NCBI GenBank assembly: GCA_030447415.1
Contig: JAUJOZ010000013.1
Span: 17,025-81,024, forward strand
DNA from: Thermomicrobiales bacterium
Lineage (GTDB): Bacteria > Chloroflexota > Chloroflexia > Thermomicrobiales > UBA6265
Reading direction: 5' to 3'
Length of the DNA stretch: 64,000 bases
Each line of letters begins with the position of its first letter. The first letter of the stretch is position 1. A program made the position numbers and the translations under genes. The notes beneath the pieces are model-generated. The model worked only from the letters and a program-made list of their open reading frames with translations, searched no databases and was not told the DNA's origin. Positions 62,063 to 64,000 of this stretch are shown piece after piece.

Positions 62063-62791
62063 ATGGTGGAGAGCGATATCCCTCTTCCCGCGCTGACCGC
62101 CGCGCAGATGGCGCGCGTCGACCGCGTCCTGATCGACGAGCTCGGGCTCGACGTGCTCCAGCCAATGGAGGTCGCCGGTCGCGCGGTGGCCGCCTTCGCC
62201 CGCGATCGCTTCCTCGATGGCGACCCGCGTGACCGTCGCGTCGTGGTGCTCGCCGGCGGCGGGGGCAACGGCGGCGACGGCCTGGTCGCGGCGCGGTTCC
62301 TCCTCGGGTGGGGCGCCCGGGTCGAGGTGTGGCTCGGGCTGGAACCGGCGACGCTGCGCGGTCCGGCGGCGCGTCAGCATGGCGCGCTCGTCGAGCTGGG
62401 TGTCCCCCTCGTGCCACCGAGTGGGACGCCGCGACTCTCGGTCGCCGACCTGATGATCGATGCCCTCCTGGGCTTCGGCCTCGCTGGCCCACCCTCCGGC
62501 GCCACCGCCGACCTCGTCCGGGCCGCGAACGCCGCTGCGGCCCCCGTGCTCGCCGTCGACCTCCCCTCGGGCCTGGACGCGACGGACGGCACCGTCTTCG
62601 ACCCGTGCATCCGCGCCGCCGCTACTCTCACTCTCGCCCTGCCGAAGACCGGCCTCCTCACGCCGGCTGCGCGGACGGTCGTGGGAGCGCTCTACGCCGC
62701 CGACATCGGCGTGCCGGCCGCCGTCTACGCCCGGCTGGGTGTCGCCGCCGGCCCGCTCTTCGCTCGGCGGGACATCGTGCGCCTCGCCTGA
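62063..62791 (+). CDS. nnrE: NAD(P)H-hydrate epimerase (YjeF_N domain)
   Basis: 242 aa from the ATG at 62063 (GAGGGAG upstream). TAAQMARVDRVLIDELGLDVLQPMEVAGRAV, VLAGGGGNGGDGLVAARFL (NG-GDG signature), MIDALLGFGLAGPPSG and AVDLPSGLDATDGT, LTLALPKTGLL are the YjeF N-domain motifs. It repairs the S/R hydration damage of NAD(P)H. The dehydratase domain (YjeF_C) is not fused here. Confidence 0.9.
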   Translation: MVESDIPLPALTAAQMARVDRVLIDELGLDVLQPMEVAGRAVAAFARDRFLDGDPRDRRVVVLAGGGGNGGDGLVAARFLLGWGARVEVWLGLEPATLRGPAARQHGALVELGVPLVPPSGTPRLSVADLMIDALLGFGLAGPPSGATADLVRAANAAAAPVLAVDLPSGLDATDGTVFDPCIRAAATLTLALPKTGLLTPAARTVVGALYAADIGVPAAVYARLGVAAGPLFARRDIVRLA

Positions 62792-63240
62792 TCCCCGCGC
62801 CGAGCTCTGCCCCGTGTGGCGAACCCACTCCTTTCCCGCGCCTCGGCCTGGCGCTCGGGTGCTGGTCGGGGCGGCGTTCGCGGCCCGGGCCGTGGACCGT
62901 CTGGTCCGCGCGAGCAACGCAAGCACGGCGGCGAGAATGGTGCCGTCACCCGCTCGCCTCTCGCCTCCGACAGGGGACCGGTCACCGTCCTCATGGCCGA
63001 TCGCCCTCGGGGCCACGTCCGCTTCGCCTCCTCGCCGTGCCCCAGCCCTTGCCGGGACCCGGAAGACGTCGGCACCCCTTGCTCTGGCCGGCGATCAAAG
63101 CGACAGAGCCAACAGGGCCTCAGCTGCCGCGCGGGCACCGTGATCACCTGCCGCGCCCCGAGCCCGTCGCGTATCCTCCGGTCACGACCTCCAGTGTCGC
63201 CACGGCAGGTCGAGCGATGGAGCGCGATGGGGTGACGTCG
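62792..63240. other. Gene-free spacer
   Basis: About 450 bases, nothing supported. Contains the promoter region of the hydrolase gene. Confidence 0.35.
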
Positions 63241-64000
63241 ATGACGCAGATGCGGCACAAACGGGGCGAGCTCATGGGTCATGGGGGCGTGCGCCTGAGC
63301 ATCGCTGAGTGGCGCGCCGAAGACGGCCTCGCCCCCAAAGCCTTGGTCATCCTTGTTCACGGCTACGCCGAGCACGTCGGCCGTTACGCCCACGTCTTGG
63401 AGGAGTTGGTGGCGCGCGGCTACGCCGTCTTCACCCTTGATCACCGCGGCCACGGCGAGAGCGCAGGGCGGCGCGCCAGCGTCGCACGCTTCGACCACTT
63501 CGTCGATGATCTGCACCTCCTGGTGCACCGTGCGCGGGAAGCCTACCCGCCGTTGCCCGTCTTCCTTCTCGGCCACTCGATGGGCGGGCTGATCGCGATT
63601 CGCTATGCGTTGCGCTCCGACCACCAGGCGGACCTGTCCGGGCTCATCGTCAGCGGCGCCGCCCTCCAGGTCGGCGACGACGTTTCCTCGCTGCTGAAGC
63701 GACTGGGCGCCGTCCTCGCCGCCGTCGCCCCGAACCTGCCCATCGTCCCACGACGGTCGGGCATCTTGAGCGTCGACCCGGAGGTCGAACGGCGCTTCAA
63801 GGCGGACCCACTCTGCTACAACGGGCGGACCAGGGCGCGCCTCGCGCACGAGATCCTGCGCGCCGGGGTGGGGGCGGCGCCCGCGCCAGGCCCCACACAC
63901 CACCCCCATGCACGCCATGCACGGGCCCCCCACCCCGAGAGCCAACACCCCCGGTGGACGCGGCCACGGCCACGCCCCCGGACGCGCGCACACAACAAGC
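63241..64000 (+). CDS. Monoacylglycerol lipase-like alpha/beta hydrolase (runs off the window)
   Basis: The frame from ATG 63241 is open to the window end. Oxyanion region LVILVHGYAEHVGRYAHVLEELVARGYAVFTLDHRGHGES, nucleophile elbow FLLGHSMGGLIAIRYAL and LCYNGRTRARLAHEILRAG are typical of monoacylglycerol lipases. After about 63875 the sequence no longer resembles the family, and the catalytic Asp and His, expected downstream, are not seen. The rest is either low-quality sequence or a truncation. Confidence 0.8.
   Translation, partial: MTQMRHKRGELMGHGGVRLSIAEWRAEDGLAPKALVILVHGYAEHVGRYAHVLEELVARGYAVFTLDHRGHGESAGRRASVARFDHFVDDLHLLVHRAREAYPPLPVFLLGHSMGGLIAIRYALRSDHQADLSGLIVSGAALQVGDDVSSLLKRLGAVLAAVAPNLPIVPRRSGILSVDPEVERRFKADPLCYNGRTRARLAHEILRAGVGAAPAPGPTHHPHARHARAPHPESQHPRWTRPRPRPRTRAHNK
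63875..64000. other. C-rich low-complexity tail at the window end
   Basis: The last 125 bases are dominated by CCCC, CACA and CCACGC motifs and lose the hydrolase homology abruptly at about 63875. It has the look of a poor read end or a chimeric end, not of coding DNA. Confidence 0.45.

Noticed and set aside
62725..63993. A 422-codon open frame on the minus strand at the right edge
   Set aside because: Opposite the lipase and epimerase genes, with no recognisable domain; GC-rich shadow.

Overview
The window is very GC-rich bacterial DNA with no ribosomal or other strong phylogenetic marker. Three things together point to a Chloroflexota genome of the Thermomicrobia/Sphaerobacter type: a sigma factor reading straight into a bifunctional-nuclease domain, a Tat-type cysteine-rich secreted protein, and a family of zinc-ribbon/membrane/TPR/beta-propeller proteins. 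The assignment is inference. Many reading frames are broken by one-base changes. Several breaks lie in runs of G or C whose length is off by exactly one relative to the protein expected (42531, 46431, 57370, 27473, 28675, 29124), so part of the apparent gene decay is probably sequencing error. A second class of break is an in-frame TGA at a conserved Trp codon, always followed by C (1594, 7880, 42347).

1-6890 is a three-gene operon: a PLD-SNF2 helicase, an Eco57I-type N6-adenine DNA methyltransferase and a DprA-like protein. It looks like a DISARM/restriction-like defence module. Both large genes are interrupted. 6953-35670 is mostly chromosomal: an ECF-like sigma factor joined to a DUF151 nuclease, an M1-like peptidase, acetyltransferases, a large surface protein (cupin, SpaA-like folds, TSP3 calcium repeats), TetR and MerR regulators with clear promoters, a Vms1/baeRF-like protein, an LLM oxidoreductase, a metallophosphatase, a VWA protein, a class III CoA-transferase, three tandem paralogous beta-propeller proteins, several methyltransferases and small oxidoreductase-type proteins.

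36128-52148 is a phage-derived cassette on the minus strand: a zinc-ribbon protein in the TerS position, an XhlA-like protein, large terminase, a small head-type gene, major capsid protein, an XRE regulator and a tail-type protein. No portal or head protease is seen. The tail gene is cut in two by about 9.1 kb of DNA (about 37808-46905), and the two halves rejoin in frame if that DNA is removed. The inserted DNA carries an SLT/M23 cell-wall hydrolase, an LppP/LprE-like secreted protein, a gene X translationally coupled to a patatin fragment, a membrane coiled-coil protein and a membrane pentapeptide-repeat protein. Gene X is itself split by an IS5-like element (42152-43760) that has 17-bp inverted repeats, a TTA target duplication and a GNAT acetyltransferase as cargo. 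This is a three-level nested set of insertions.

52562-64000 is again chromosomal: a YfhO-like membrane protein, BenE-type and NCS2-type permeases, a HisKA-like protein lacking its acceptor His that overlaps a single-domain response regulator, a secreted protein, a uracil-DNA glycosylase, a P-loop kinase, an NAD(P)H-hydrate epimerase and a monoacylglycerol-lipase-like hydrolase. The homology of the last gene collapses into C-rich low-complexity sequence in the last 125 bases.
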